Below, in pieces: positions 34,101 through 44,330 of a stretch of DNA of 64,000 nucleotides. The notes beneath the pieces were generated by a model. It did no database searches and was not told the origin of the DNA. It saw only the letters and a program-made list of their open reading frames with translations. Location of the stretch: positions 10,823,001 through 10,887,000 of the forward strand of contig NC_092621.1 in the NCBI RefSeq assembly GCF_047663525.1, given 5' to 3'. Position numbers and translations under genes: made by a program. The first letter of the stretch is position 1, and every line of letters begins with the position of its first letter. Source of the DNA: Anas platyrhynchos (Eukaryota; Chordata; Aves; Anseriformes; Anatidae).

Positions 34101-37100
34101 CATTGCAAGGGCTGGGAGAGGCATGCAGCCACACTGAGCATCCCTGCTAGGGGTAAATGTGCAGCTGGGATGGAGACAACACGTGCCAGTGGATAGAAGT
34201 GAGCACAAACAGCTGCCCATGGGAGCTGCCTTGCTTACAGGCAGCAAACCAGCCCCGGATAGCGGGGCTGGAGGACAGCAGCTGGTGGAAAAAAAGGGGT
34301 AAAACCATTTGGGAGCTGGCAGGGCAGGCTGTATACATGGGAAACTCCTTCTCCATTAGCCCAGCATTGGGAGAGGACGGTGGAGGGGGACGAGGGCTCC
34401 TCACCTCCCCAGCAAAACGCTTCCTGTTCACGGTGTGCTCGGAGCCAGCTGTCGACGGGGAGCCCCAGTGCAGGTGCAGCTGCTTGGCTTGGTACTGCTG
34501 GGCATAGCCACCCGTGATGGCCATGGACTCGGGCAGATCCAGGACAACTGCGGGGCAGGAGGGAGAGGTCGGTCAGTAAAACACAGAGTCCAGTCCGCCC
34601 CAGGTTCGCAGAGGAGGTGGCTTGGGGGAAAGAGTCACCCTGGGCTGGTGGAAGCTGGAGACAGCGAACAGACTCGCTTTTGATCTCTAACGAGGCTGTA
34701 GGTGGGGCAGTGGATAGCGCTGTGCAAATGCAGCAGGGTTTGGCTTTCGGCTTGGGGTTGTAGGACACCCAGATAAATAAATCACGGCGGCTGTTCCTGG
34801 AGCTGGAAGTGCTCAGAGGGCTCTGCCCCTCTGCAGAGACTCACGGGGCAGCCCTGTGCTGGATGCTGTCCAACACCTGATGCACTAAGCGAGGATAATA
34901 TAAAGAGCCCGTGGGCAAAGTTCAAGGATCGGCAGGCAAAACTCAAGGATTTGAATTTTTGGCCAAGACCAAGTCCAAAATTTCCATCTAGCAAAGCCAG
35001 CCCTCACGCCGTGGTGTGGCACACCTCAGGGCTGAGCTACTGGGACATGCACCAAAGCCACCCGGAGCATCCCCGGACCCTGAGAAAAGCTGCCCTCTCC
35101 TTCCAAGCACCTTCTAATTCTTAACGTCAGCCCTTTTCCTTCCTCATGCCTCTGTAGGTGAAGTGTCAGTCACATCGCCAGCCAGGGCACAGGTTTGGGA
35201 TCAGGAACACAACGCGGCTGTGATGAGTCATTTGTCCTCTCCTGTGCCGCCTGCCACCGGGCTCGGAGATACAGAACTCAAATACAGGAAGCGGGACACT
35301 GCTCCCTCCCTGGGGATTTACCTGCTTCAACATTTCTTTTGTGTATCTAGATCAGGGCATTCCTAGTATTTATCTGAGTCATTTTCAGGCCCTTGCAAAA
35401 GTCTGTGCAGCGAACACGTTGTATAAGGAGGAGCGACAGCAGAAATACCCCGGCTTTTCAGAACGAGCACAGAAGGCTCCATAATAATAATAATAATTTA
35501 AAAAGGCATCTTATAAGCAGACGAGAAACTTCTTCACCCCCCAGCCCTCTCAACAAAAATGTTACAAGTGCTTTCTGAACACCAAGCAACGCCAGATGCC
35601 AGGGTGTCCAAAATAGCAACCGCTGAGCTCGACCCGTTCAGCTATGCAGGCACGCTGGGGCGGGAGGCTGTAAAACAGAGCTCTGGGCACGCAGCGAGTC
35701 CGACTGGTCGAGTGTGCTGCATCGGGTCACGGGGCTGTTTTATCACACCTTCAGCAGGTTGCTGTCCCCAGCAGCTTCTCTTGGGGACCGGCAGCCACCA
35801 GCGCGCACAGGATGAGCGAGGTGCTCCTGGAAAGACCTGGTGGCAGCCAGGAGCTGCCATCTCCAGCTGCAGGGCAGGAAGGAAATTTTTTTTTTTTTTT
35901 TCTTTTTTTTCCCCCCCAAAAAAGTTGGAACGGAATCCATTTATGTTAACGTAGCATCAGTCTTTCCATGCCAGATAGTGCATGTATCTGCATGCAGTAT
36001 TTAGAAGGGCTTTATAGCCCTTCTAAAACTGGAGAAGGGAAATAAACAATTTCTAAAAGTGCCCTAAGATCCTGAGATAGTGTCTTGAAGCATGGGCTTT
36101 AAATTGGCCAAAGCTGTGTCCTAGAAGACTGAGGGGTGGGTACCATCAGGGCTAATCACACCAGGGACCAACCAGTCCTTTGAAAGTGGAAACGATGCCT
36201 GCAAACTTGCACCAGAAGTATTAGGGGCATGTTTTTAGAGGAAACATGGATTATAACAAATTCCCGGAGCCACCACCCAAAGGCAGCGAGTTGTGAGCTC
36301 TCCATCTCCTGGTTTCTCCCCTCCAGGCTGGAAAGCACCTGAACAAAGCTCTCCAAGAGCCACTGGGAGGGTTTCAGGGAAGCCTGGTCCTGCCAGGAGC
36401 GGCACCCGGTGCCTTTCGCACCCACCTGTGTGCCCGTTGTTCTTCAGCTTGAACTTCTTGCTGTTGGGCAGGCTGTACCCGGAGAGCTGGATGGGCTGCA
36501 GCTCGGGGCTGAAGATGGTCTTCTCCGTCTCGATGTTGATGGGGGACTGCTTGTTGCCCGAGCAGGCCGGGTAGTGCTCGCCCCAGCGCTCCGGTTCTGC
36601 AACGGGGAGGCAGCAGCGGTGAGGCCAGCCAAGCGAGGAGACCCCCGGGGGGGAATTGGGGTGGGTGGGAGGGAAGGGGCAGGCGCAGTTTGGGCAGTGC
36701 ACCTCGCTCACAGGCTTGGTTTCCACCAAGCTAGCTCGGGAGCAGCTCCCTGCTGCCACGTGACGGCGCGCAGCTGTGCCACGAAAGGGCTCCGAGCGCG
36801 GTGAGCTGCCAGAAAAGTCTATTTTTGGGGTGTTTGGGAAGAGCGCGAGAAGATCATTTACAAGTGGACTTGGCAGGCGGAGGAGCCTGCAGCTTGTCAC
36901 ACGCTCGCTGCTCATCGTTGCCTCTCCTGCTGCTACGTGAGCCCCTCCAGCACGGTGCCACCAGGGCCACACGTGCCCACGGCCACAGGTGGCGAGGTGC
37001 CGGCCCCACAAAGGGATGGGTGATGTCCCCAAAACCTCCCCTTACACCACAGGGGGCTGCTTCCAGCACTTTTCAGGCCAGCCCCAGCCTAGGGGACAAG

Positions 37101-40100
37101 AGGGACAGGGGACAGAGGGCAAGGGTGAGGACACGAGCTAATCCTTGGGCAGGTCAAAGTCCCAGCACAGGCTGCAAGTCCAGCCTTGGGGAGCCCAGCC
37201 TGGCATAGGATGCGGCCAGCTCCTGTCTGGGGGGGAAGCCTGGCCCCAAAGGCACCCCAACATGAGGGTTTGGGTGAGCTGCTGCTGCCCTCCCCAAATG
37301 GGAGCACCCCGGGCTCTCCAGCCCACCCATGCCCGGGTTCGGGCACCGCTGAAGCAGCAGGGTCAGGCAGGAGGGAAGGGCGAGCCGCTGAGTGCGCACA
37401 GGAGCCCTGTAATCATTAACCACGGCTGGCTCGAGCCCAGCGTGCGCTGGGTGGTGGGGGAAAGCAGGAAAACTGCAGGGTATTTACCTTCATAGCTCCA
37501 GTGGTTGTCACCAGGACCTTGAGAAGGAAAAGGGGAAAAAGAAAAAAAAAACAAAACACACACAAGAGCATGAATGGAAGGGAAAGGTTGGCAGCGAACA
37601 GGCAGTGCTCACAGCCCCAGCAGCAGGTCCCGGGGCTCACACTGCACCCCCAGCCCCCTCCCAGCCTTCGCTTCCCCACTCCTCCTCCTCCTCCTCCTGC
37701 CCCACAGCCGGGGGGCACTGCCTTCTCCCTGCGTGCATCACCCCGAGGGGAAACTCCAGGGCTCGACACTTTGTTATCACCGTTATAAGGGGAAAAATAA
37801 GTTGCAGATACAGGCTTTCATCGCGGAGCAGCTGTGCCCATGCTCCTCCAGCTGCACCAGGACAGAGCGAATTCACCTCCTCGGGCTCGCTCTCACCGGG
37901 GTGCTCGTGGTGGCACGGCGCCGATACCCCCAGCTGGCACATCCCAACCCAAAAAGGGTCAGAGAGGCTTGGGGCCAGCACCCACCCCGCTCCCTCAGCT
38001 CCCCAGGGCGCAGCCCAGTCCCCAGACATCTCCATCCCTCATTAGTGCAGATGCCCATTAGCCTGGACGGGGTGCAGCGGGGGCCAACAAGTGCCCTGCC
38101 ACTGACAACGGCCACCGACAGCCGCTTGCTATTAATAGGAGTGGATTCCAGCTCACGGGTGAGAAAGGAAGAGGCACGCTTTCCCAGGCCCAGGCAGCTG
38201 ATGCGGGGCCCCGAGCCCAGCGGGATCCTGCCCTCCTCCCTGCCAGGAGCCAGCCCTGGTGGCCGCGGATGCTTGGGGACAGCAGGGCCGTGGATATGGG
38301 AACAGCGTGGTGGTGATCGCTCTGCAGCACCTCAGAGGCTCGGGAGCCACTTGCCCAAGGTGTGGGGTGCTCCTGGAGGTGCAGAGCCCAGCAGAGGGCT
38401 GGGCACGATGCGGCTGCCTGCACAGGGCAGGAACAAGCGTGCAATTGTGCCAAGGATGCAGTGGTCACAGACAGGACCCCCAAGAGGTGCTTCAGCAGCT
38501 TTCCCAGGCAGGATTCCCCTCCTGCAGCATGAGGGTGGCGGGCCTGGAGCAGCTACGGGGCTGGCACACGATGCCTGGGTGCGCTGCACATGCCCGAACC
38601 GGCACAGCCTGCCCCGGCACCCTGCTTTTCTGCTCACCTCCAGGAACTCTGCCTTGACAGAAGGCTTCTCATCCTTCCACCTGAAGCTTGAGCAACAGCT
38701 CGGTGCTGGCACCTGCCCTGCTGCGTCAGCACCGTGCCACCCACCCCGGCTCCCCAGGTCCCAGTGCTTGCTCCTGCGGCGCAGGGGCTCCACAGGGGCT
38801 CACAGCCCCACATTTCTTGGTCCTCTATAGGGAAACGGGGATCCAACAGCCTGAAGGCTGCAGCTGCACCCAGGGTACCAGATTCCCCCGGGGGTCCCTT
38901 GGTACCCCAGCATCCACCTGCACCTACCCACGCACCGAGGCCACCCGAGTGCATTTCCCCACCCACGGAGCTGGGCACAGCACCGGGTCCCTCGGCGCAC
39001 GCCCCGAGCGATGCAGGGGGAGCACCGGTGCCAGCCCAGCCCGGCGATGGGATCAAGCCTTTGGCACCCACCCTGGCGTAGCCCTGCAAGGCACCAGACC
39101 CTTCGTCACCAGCATTACCCCACCGCCCTGCGCAAACGCTGATTTGCATAATTTCAGCCTCCCTCCCACGCTCCCCGCCGGAGCACGTCTTCTCCTTCCG
39201 AGCAGCGCACGGGGCCGGCTCCCCTCGCCGCTGAACCGCTGCCACACACCACAACAGAGGTGCTGCAGCTCTCTGCACGCCCTGCCCTACCCCGAGCACG
39301 TACAGGGGCTGCAAAGCACTCCCAAAAATGTTGGATGGGGGGAGCAGAAGCACAGCTGGTGCCCAGCGCTTTGACGAGCGCACTGGGAGAGGGTGAGCGA
39401 GGAGAGGACTCCTCGGTGGGGTCCCAGCAGGGAAATATTTCGGGGCTCTAACAGGAGCTGGCTGCGGCTGCAGGCACTAAAAGCCTTTGTGCTCAGCCAC
39501 GTGGAGCCCCTCCGCTCCCACCCAGCACCAAACCCACCCCCTTCCCTGAGCTGGGGGGAGCAACATCAACCAAGTTTCCCCATTTTGGTGCTTTCCCCAC
39601 ACACACACACAGGCACTTTGCTCGCTCCCTCCCACTTCAGGATCCTGGCGCTCGCTCCTTGATATCCAACACCATCCAACAACACTTTCCTGCCGGGTCC
39701 GGGCAGGCGCTGCCATTAGCGGCGTGCTGCTCTGCATGTCCTGCAGCCTGGGGGCGAGGGCAGGAGCAGTTTTGGGCACGGTGAGGAGCCAGCAGGACCA
39801 GGGGCTGCTGCTGGCAGGCACTGAAGCAGCAGGCTGCTCCCAGGAAACGCTGCAGGGATGCGGGCACAGACCCACAGCTGGTTGCACGGAGCAAGAGGCA
39901 CCCTCAGCAGAGCCAGGGAATAGGGTGAAAACAGGGGGATGCCCCTTCTGCCCTCAGCTGCTTGCAGTTTAGGGGATGCACAGCCTGCAGGGCACCTGAG
40001 GATGCCCAAATGTGCGGTGGCAGCCGCGTGCCGATGCCATCTGATGGCAGCAGGGCTGTCTGGTGCCTCCTCGCCATGGGCTCCGACAGGAGTTTATGGC

Positions 40101-42782
40101 TCCAGACATCCTGCTCGCTTATCGGGCGGGCACACGATGCCCTGTGCTCAGCCACAGGCTGCCCTGGGATCCTGCCACAGCCCCGAACCAGCCCCTGGAC
40201 AAAGGCTGTGGGATGATGGCAGGATCACCTCGCTGAGGACCAGTGCCAGGCTGGGGCACCATGGAGCAGAGCACAGGGGGGTGTTCCTGGTGCTCTGGGA
40301 GCCAAGAGAGCACCAGGACATGCAGAGATGCACAGGGGGAAAGCCTCAAAGCAGCGACCTGCCCCTGCAGACAGGTCCCAGCCGAGCAGACAGGTCCAGG
40401 CACCTTTCCCTCGCAAGCAGTAACCCGATCAAGGTACACGGGCTGTGCCGCCGCGCTCACGCTGCCCACAGCCAGCTCCCCGAGCGTATCTGTGGCCAGC
40501 AAGGAGCTGGCACGAGGTCTGGGGCTGGCACGGCGTCTGGGCAGCATCCTCCTGCCAAATCCCACAAGGAACCTCTGCACCCCGCAGGATGGGACAGCAG
40601 CAAGCCCCCAGCCCTGCCCCACAAGCACAGCCCCGTTTTTCCCCCCCCCAAGCAGCCCCACGCAGCACCCATGCCCTTCCAACCCCTGCATGCACTGATC
40701 CCACACAAACCCAGCTGCATTAAATTCCTTTTCTTGTGTGTTTCTAAACCCTGACCGACCGTGAGCCTTGTGGATCAGCCTTTAATCTGCCACCGGCAGC
40801 TCAGGTTGCCGCAGGGATTGTTCTTTGTGCTCCTGGGGGGCTGCGGGGCCCCGAGATGCAGGCAGCATCCCACAGGGAGGGGGAGGCACAGGGCAGGAAT
40901 CACCGCGGCTTGTTCCTGCTCCCCGTGAACCCAAGTGGCCTCGGTGAGTGTCGGGGAAAGAGGAAACAGCTGGAGGGCCTTGGGCAAAAAGGGCCGTGCC
41001 AGCAGGAGGGAGAAAAATGGGGAATCCCTTAAGGCTGGGGAGTGAGGTAAGTGAAAGTGGGTTAAGCTAAAAAATGGGCTCCACCGGAGGAAGAAGGCAT
41101 CAGGGGGTGAAGAAGAAGGGGACGCAGAGCTGGGCAGCCTCGAGGGCAACCCGCAGCTTGTGCCAGGTGCCCAGCAGCCACCGGCCATACCTGGTGCCCA
41201 CGCTGGGAGGAGGAAAGGAGCCAGCCTGGCGGTGACATGTGGCTGCATGGGGGCATTCCTGGGTCCCAACCAAACCCCACATTCCCGCGGGGCTCCAGCC
41301 AGACCCCCGGGGGGGTCAGGGTGCCCGTTTGCCCCCCGTCCCCTTTTCCCAGTCCCATCCCCAGGCAGCCGGAGCCTGGCACCCTCCTGCCCTGTGGCCG
41401 GAGTTACTTCATCTCTGCGGCGAGGAGCATCCGCGTCCCCGTCCCCACGCGCAGCGCGGCGAGGAACGTGATTCATCGCAGCAACAAAAGCAGCTCCCGG
41501 CACCGAACAATTGCCGACCCGTGCCGCATGGCAGCCGTCCCCGTGCAGGTCAGGGCAACTCTTACCAGAGGCAAAGAAACAAGGACACGCTAGCAGGCTG
41601 AGCCTGGGAAACACAAACCCACGGGCCAGGCTGGGACGGGAACGTCCCCGCGCTGTGCTCAGCCCCAGGCGAGCTGAGGCATGGCACTGCCCCAAAATCC
41701 CTGCTGAACGCTGGCAGCGCCACAGCCTCCGGGTCAGAAAAGGGACTGAGACCAAAGGGATTGAGCGTTCCCCTTGCTAAAAGAAGGACCCCAAAACTTG
41801 GAAGCCCCCTCTGCCACCAGGGACAGGGTGGGGGGAGGCACCCCGCAGCCCCCAGCCCCCTGCTCCATCCCCAGTTGTGGGGCAGCCCCACACCTGCCCC
41901 ATAGCTCCGGCCCCTCCGGGAGGCTGAAACCCCGTGCTGGGAGCCCTGAGCCCCTCAGGAAAGTAGGAACAGGATCTGGTGGGGAACGGGGCTGTTCCTG
42001 CCGGGGGTCGTGGCCGCACCGGAGTTGGCGGGAGCGGGGACAAAGGCAGGGACGTGCGGCTGCGGGGCTGCGCGATGCCGGAGGGGCACGGCCCCACTGG
42101 GGGCCCCTAACGGGGGCGGTACGGCAGCCCCTCAAGCCAGCAAGGGGGACCCCCGCTCCGAACACTGGGGACCCTAAATTCAGCATAGAAACGCTCTGTG
42201 CATCGGGGCACACGTGCATCGGGGACCCTAAACATGGCTGAGGGGTGCTCTGTGCATTGGGGACCCTAAATCTGGCATAGGGGTGCTCCGTGCATTGGTG
42301 TGCCTGTGGGTCGGGGACCCCAAATCCAGCAGAGGGGTGCTCTGTGTATTGGGGTGCCCGTGCACTGAGGACCCCAAATCCATCAGAGGGGTGTTTTGTG
42401 TATCGGGGTGCCCGTGCACGGGGGACAGCACAACATATAAAGGGTGCCCATCATTCGGGGACCCCAAATCCGTCAGAGGGGTGCTCCATGCCCTGAGGAC
42501 CCTGTGCATCGGGGACCCTAAACTCATCACAGGGGCGCCCTGATGCATCGGGGACCCTAAACCCTTTCATGGGGGGTTCCCGGTGCAGCCGGGACCCCCC
42601 CCCCCCCGGTCCCCCCGCACCCCCGTCTCACCTCTCTCCTTGGCGTGCGGGGACTCCTCATCCTCGTCGTGCCCGTGCCCGGCGGCAGCACGGCCCGTGA
42701 CGGCCAGGATCAGGACCAGGACCAGCACCGGGACCGACACCGGGACCGGCACCGGCACCGGCACCGGGACCCGCAGCCTCAT
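31166..42782 (-). CDS. CA9: Transmembrane carbonic anhydrase, CA9-like, complete
   Basis: Catalyses CO2 hydration at the outer cell surface; human CA9 is a hypoxia-induced pH regulator. Exons in transcript order: 42782-42632, 37517-37488, 36596-36426, 34547-34405, 34025-33933, 33761-33695, 33493-33336, 33224-33083, 31621-31592, 31470-31377, 31229-31166; all phases agree, 380 residues. Signal peptide rich in Val-Pro, then a short acidic stretch (HGHDEDEESPHAKERG), catalytic domain, TM helix (DVLAVVFGVLFAITALAF) and a tail ending TTENTA. Visible active-site residues: zinc ligands in LHLHWG and ELHVVH, proton shuttle in NNGHT, Thr pair in SLTTPPC, Glu in GSEHTV; cysteines in YPACSG and TPPCFQ suit the extracellular disulfide. 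WTVFNQTVMLS and the TM region match CA9 better than CA12 or CA14, as does the 30-nt exon 2. The large proteoglycan-like acidic domain of mammalian CA9 is missing. Confidence 0.94.
32390..32660 (+). mobile_element. Old CR1-type LINE reverse-transcriptase fragment
   Basis: In the CA9 intron between the catalytic and linker exons. CAAAGAAAATGCGGTAGATT and CTTCAGTGAAGCATTTG correspond to the LINE RT region usually encoding VDxIYLDFSKAFD. It is broken by indels and stops; non-functional relic. Confidence 0.6.
34560..36420 (-). other. CA9 intron 3
   Basis: No exon recognised. It contains a T-rich/C-rich run (35886-35921) and an (ATA)n patch near 35481. The rest is unremarkable. Confidence 0.5.
37518..42631 (-). 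other. CA9 intron 1 (5.1 kb)
   Basis: Exon 1 ends and exon 2 starts in matching phase, so no missing exon is required. Long open frames exist on both strands (418 codons + at 37574-38830; 326 codons - at 40775-41755), but they lack family resemblance. The proximal 450 bp is a minisatellite, annotated separately. I searched by eye for the acidic repeats of the mammalian proteoglycan-like domain and saw none. Confidence 0.5.
42140..42575. repeat. GGGGACCCTAAATC minisatellite in CA9 intron 1
   Basis: Seven or eight degenerate units, 40-65 bp each, of the form GGGGACCCYAAATC - CAGAGGGGTGCTCTGTG - YATYGGGGTGCCCGTGCA. It ends about 55 bp inside the exon 1 donor. Unit length and number vary and the array stays open in one frame on both strands. 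Confidence 0.85.
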
Positions 42783-42873
42783 GTCCGGCGCTGGATCGCG
42801 GTGCGCTGCGGGACGGGGCTGGACGGGACGGGACGGGACGGCGGCTCCGCGGTCTGCTCCGGGCGGCAGCGCG

Positions 42874-42879
42874 TACGTG
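42874..42879 (-). promoter_or_regulatory. CA9: Candidate hypoxia-response element of CA9
   Basis: TACGTG on the + strand, in GC-rich DNA 92 bp before the CA9 ATG and about 25 bp downstream of the start site predicted from the TATA box. HIF binds RCGTG; human CA9 has a TACGTG element right beside its transcription start. The match is only 6 bp, so function is inference supported by gene identity and position. Confidence 0.5.
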
Positions 42880-42925
42880 AGAGCGGGCGGGGGAAGAGGC
42901 GGCCCTGGCTCACGCCGCCGTTACC

Positions 42926-42932
42926 TTTTATA
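42926..42932 (-). promoter_or_regulatory. CA9: CA9 TATA box
   Basis: The - strand reads CTATAAAAGG, a near-ideal TATA box 144 bp before the ATG. A start site near 42900 is expected, giving a 5' UTR of roughly 115-120 nt. Human CA9 is described as TATA-less. Confidence 0.65.
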
Positions 42933-42963
42933 GAGGCTGGAGCCAAAGTCTGCCGCCGCCCGG

Positions 42964-42979
42964 CACACACACACACACA
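42964..42979. repeat. (CA)8 microsatellite upstream of CA9
   Basis: Perfect CA dinucleotide run, about 30 bp upstream of the TATA box on the CA9 strand. Confidence 0.85.
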
Positions 42980-43279
42980 GGTGAGCCGCCGCCGCCGCCC
43001 CCCGCACCGGGACTCGAACCCGCGGCACCCCCGGGAGGCCGGCGGCGGGGTCTGGGGGGGGTCCGGGGTAGCTGCCCCCCGGTAGCTGCCCCCCGGTAGC
43101 TGCGGGGGGCACTGAGAGGTGGGGAGGGGAAGGGGAGGGAGGGGGGGGAAGCTCCGTGTGTTCCCCCACCCCGCCCTGTGGTGGGGGCATGAGGGGCTGG
43201 GGGAGGGGTTTTGGTTGTAAAGAGGGGGGTTTCCTCAAAAATGGGGGTGGGGGTGTGCTCAGCGAGGGGTGTATTCAGT

Positions 43280-43810
43280 GAGGGGCTTTTTAGCTTCTTG
43301 GTGAGAGGTTCCCTCGCTAATGGGGTGAGGGGCACGCTCAGTATATCTGTCCCCCCCTCAGTAAGGGGGTGAGGGACCCCCTCAGTAACGGGGTGAGGGA
43401 CATCCTCGCTGACAGGGTGAGAGGCCCTGGGGGATGTTTTTGAGCTTCCCTGTGAAGGATTCCCTCAATAACATGATGAGGGACGTGCTCACACAGAATC
43501 ACAGAATTTCTAGGTTGGAAGAGACCTCAAGATCATTGAGTCCAACCTCTGACCTAACGCTAACAGTCCCCACTAAACCATATCCCTAAGCTCTACATCT
43601 AAACGTCTTTTAAAGACTTCCAAGGATGATGACTCCACCACCTCCCTGGGCAGCCTGTTCCAGTGCCTAACAAGGGAACAGCAAGGGACGTCTTAATCTG
43701 TGGGGTGAGGGACCCCCTCAGCAATGGGGTGAGGGACATCCTCGATGCTGGGTGTCTTCCCCCAGAGCTGGGCTGAGGGACGCCCTCATCCCCCATTGTC
43801 AGCGAGGGAC
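43280..43810. repeat. GGTGAGGGACCCCCTCAGTAA minisatellite, interrupted by CR1
   Basis: Units of about 29-30 bp containing GGGGTGAGGGAC and CCTC(A/G)(G/C) run from about 43280 to 43490 and resume at about 43684 to 43800. A CR1 fragment lies between the two halves. Confidence 0.8.
43491..43672 (-). mobile_element. CR1 LINE 3' fragment inside a minisatellite
   Basis: Excellent match to the avian CR1 3' end in reverse complement: ACAGAATCACAGAATTTCTA, GGTTGGAAGAGACCTC, TAAACCATATCCCTAAGC, TGGGCAGCCTGTTCCAGTGC. It is the least diverged CR1 piece in the window. 5'-truncated, about 180 bp. Confidence 0.95.
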
Positions 43811-44056
43811 GTCTGCCCGGGCAGCGACAGGACGGAATTAGCTGCGATGCTAATTTAGGGCAGAAAAAGACCAAAGAGTTCAAGGAGGCGGTGGCAGTGC
43901 CAGGCACTGCAGCAGGTTGCAGTCTGCCGTGGTAGCCGCAAAGGAACACCCCGGCGGTGTGAGCAAGGGCACGCTGCACGAGGGTGGATTTAAATCAGAT
44001 GTTGCCAGAAAGAGATCAGAGAGTGGTGGAGATGACAGCTGACTGCTTGCCAAGAC

Positions 44057-44330
44057 AAAGTGAAGCAAACATCAGGGATTATTAAGAAGGAAACAAAGAA
44101 CAAAACAGCAGAAAAACACATATTGCTGTTGTATAAATCTCTGGTGAAACCTCCTCTCGGTTATTACCCACGGGTTTTGTTTCTCCCATCACAAAGGGGA
44201 CAGAAGCAGAAACAGCACGCACAGGGCCCGGGGCTGTTTGGGGGCAGGAGCGGCTTCCTCACAAGGAAGGAGCAAAGCAAGCACAGCTCCCAGCCTGGAG
44301 AGGTGAAGTCCGTGGCTTTGTCCTCCCAGC
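44057..44330 (+). mobile_element. Old CR1-type LINE fragment (late ORF2)
   Basis: GGGATTATTAAGAAGGAAAC and TTGTATAAATCTCTGGTGA resemble the late ORF2 of CR1/L3-type LINEs (GGxxxKK-ExKT...LYKSLVxPxLxY); the translation KHILLLYKSLVKPPLGYYP fits that pattern. Diverged and incomplete. Confidence 0.65.

Noticed and set aside
37574-38830. 418-codon + open frame
   Set aside because: Lies antisense in CA9 intron 1, no domain or splice context; composition explains its length.
40775-41755. 326-codon minus open frame in CA9 intron 1
   Set aside because: Same strand as CA9 but the flanking exons already join in phase, and the translation has no acidic repeats or known domain.
31166-42782. CA12 or CA14 as the identity of the carbonic anhydrase
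   Set aside because: The cytoplasmic tail is somewhat CA12/CA14-like and the neighbour APH1 suggests CA14, but WTVFNQTVMLS, the TM segment, the 30-nt exon 2 and TLN1-TPM2 linkage favour CA9.
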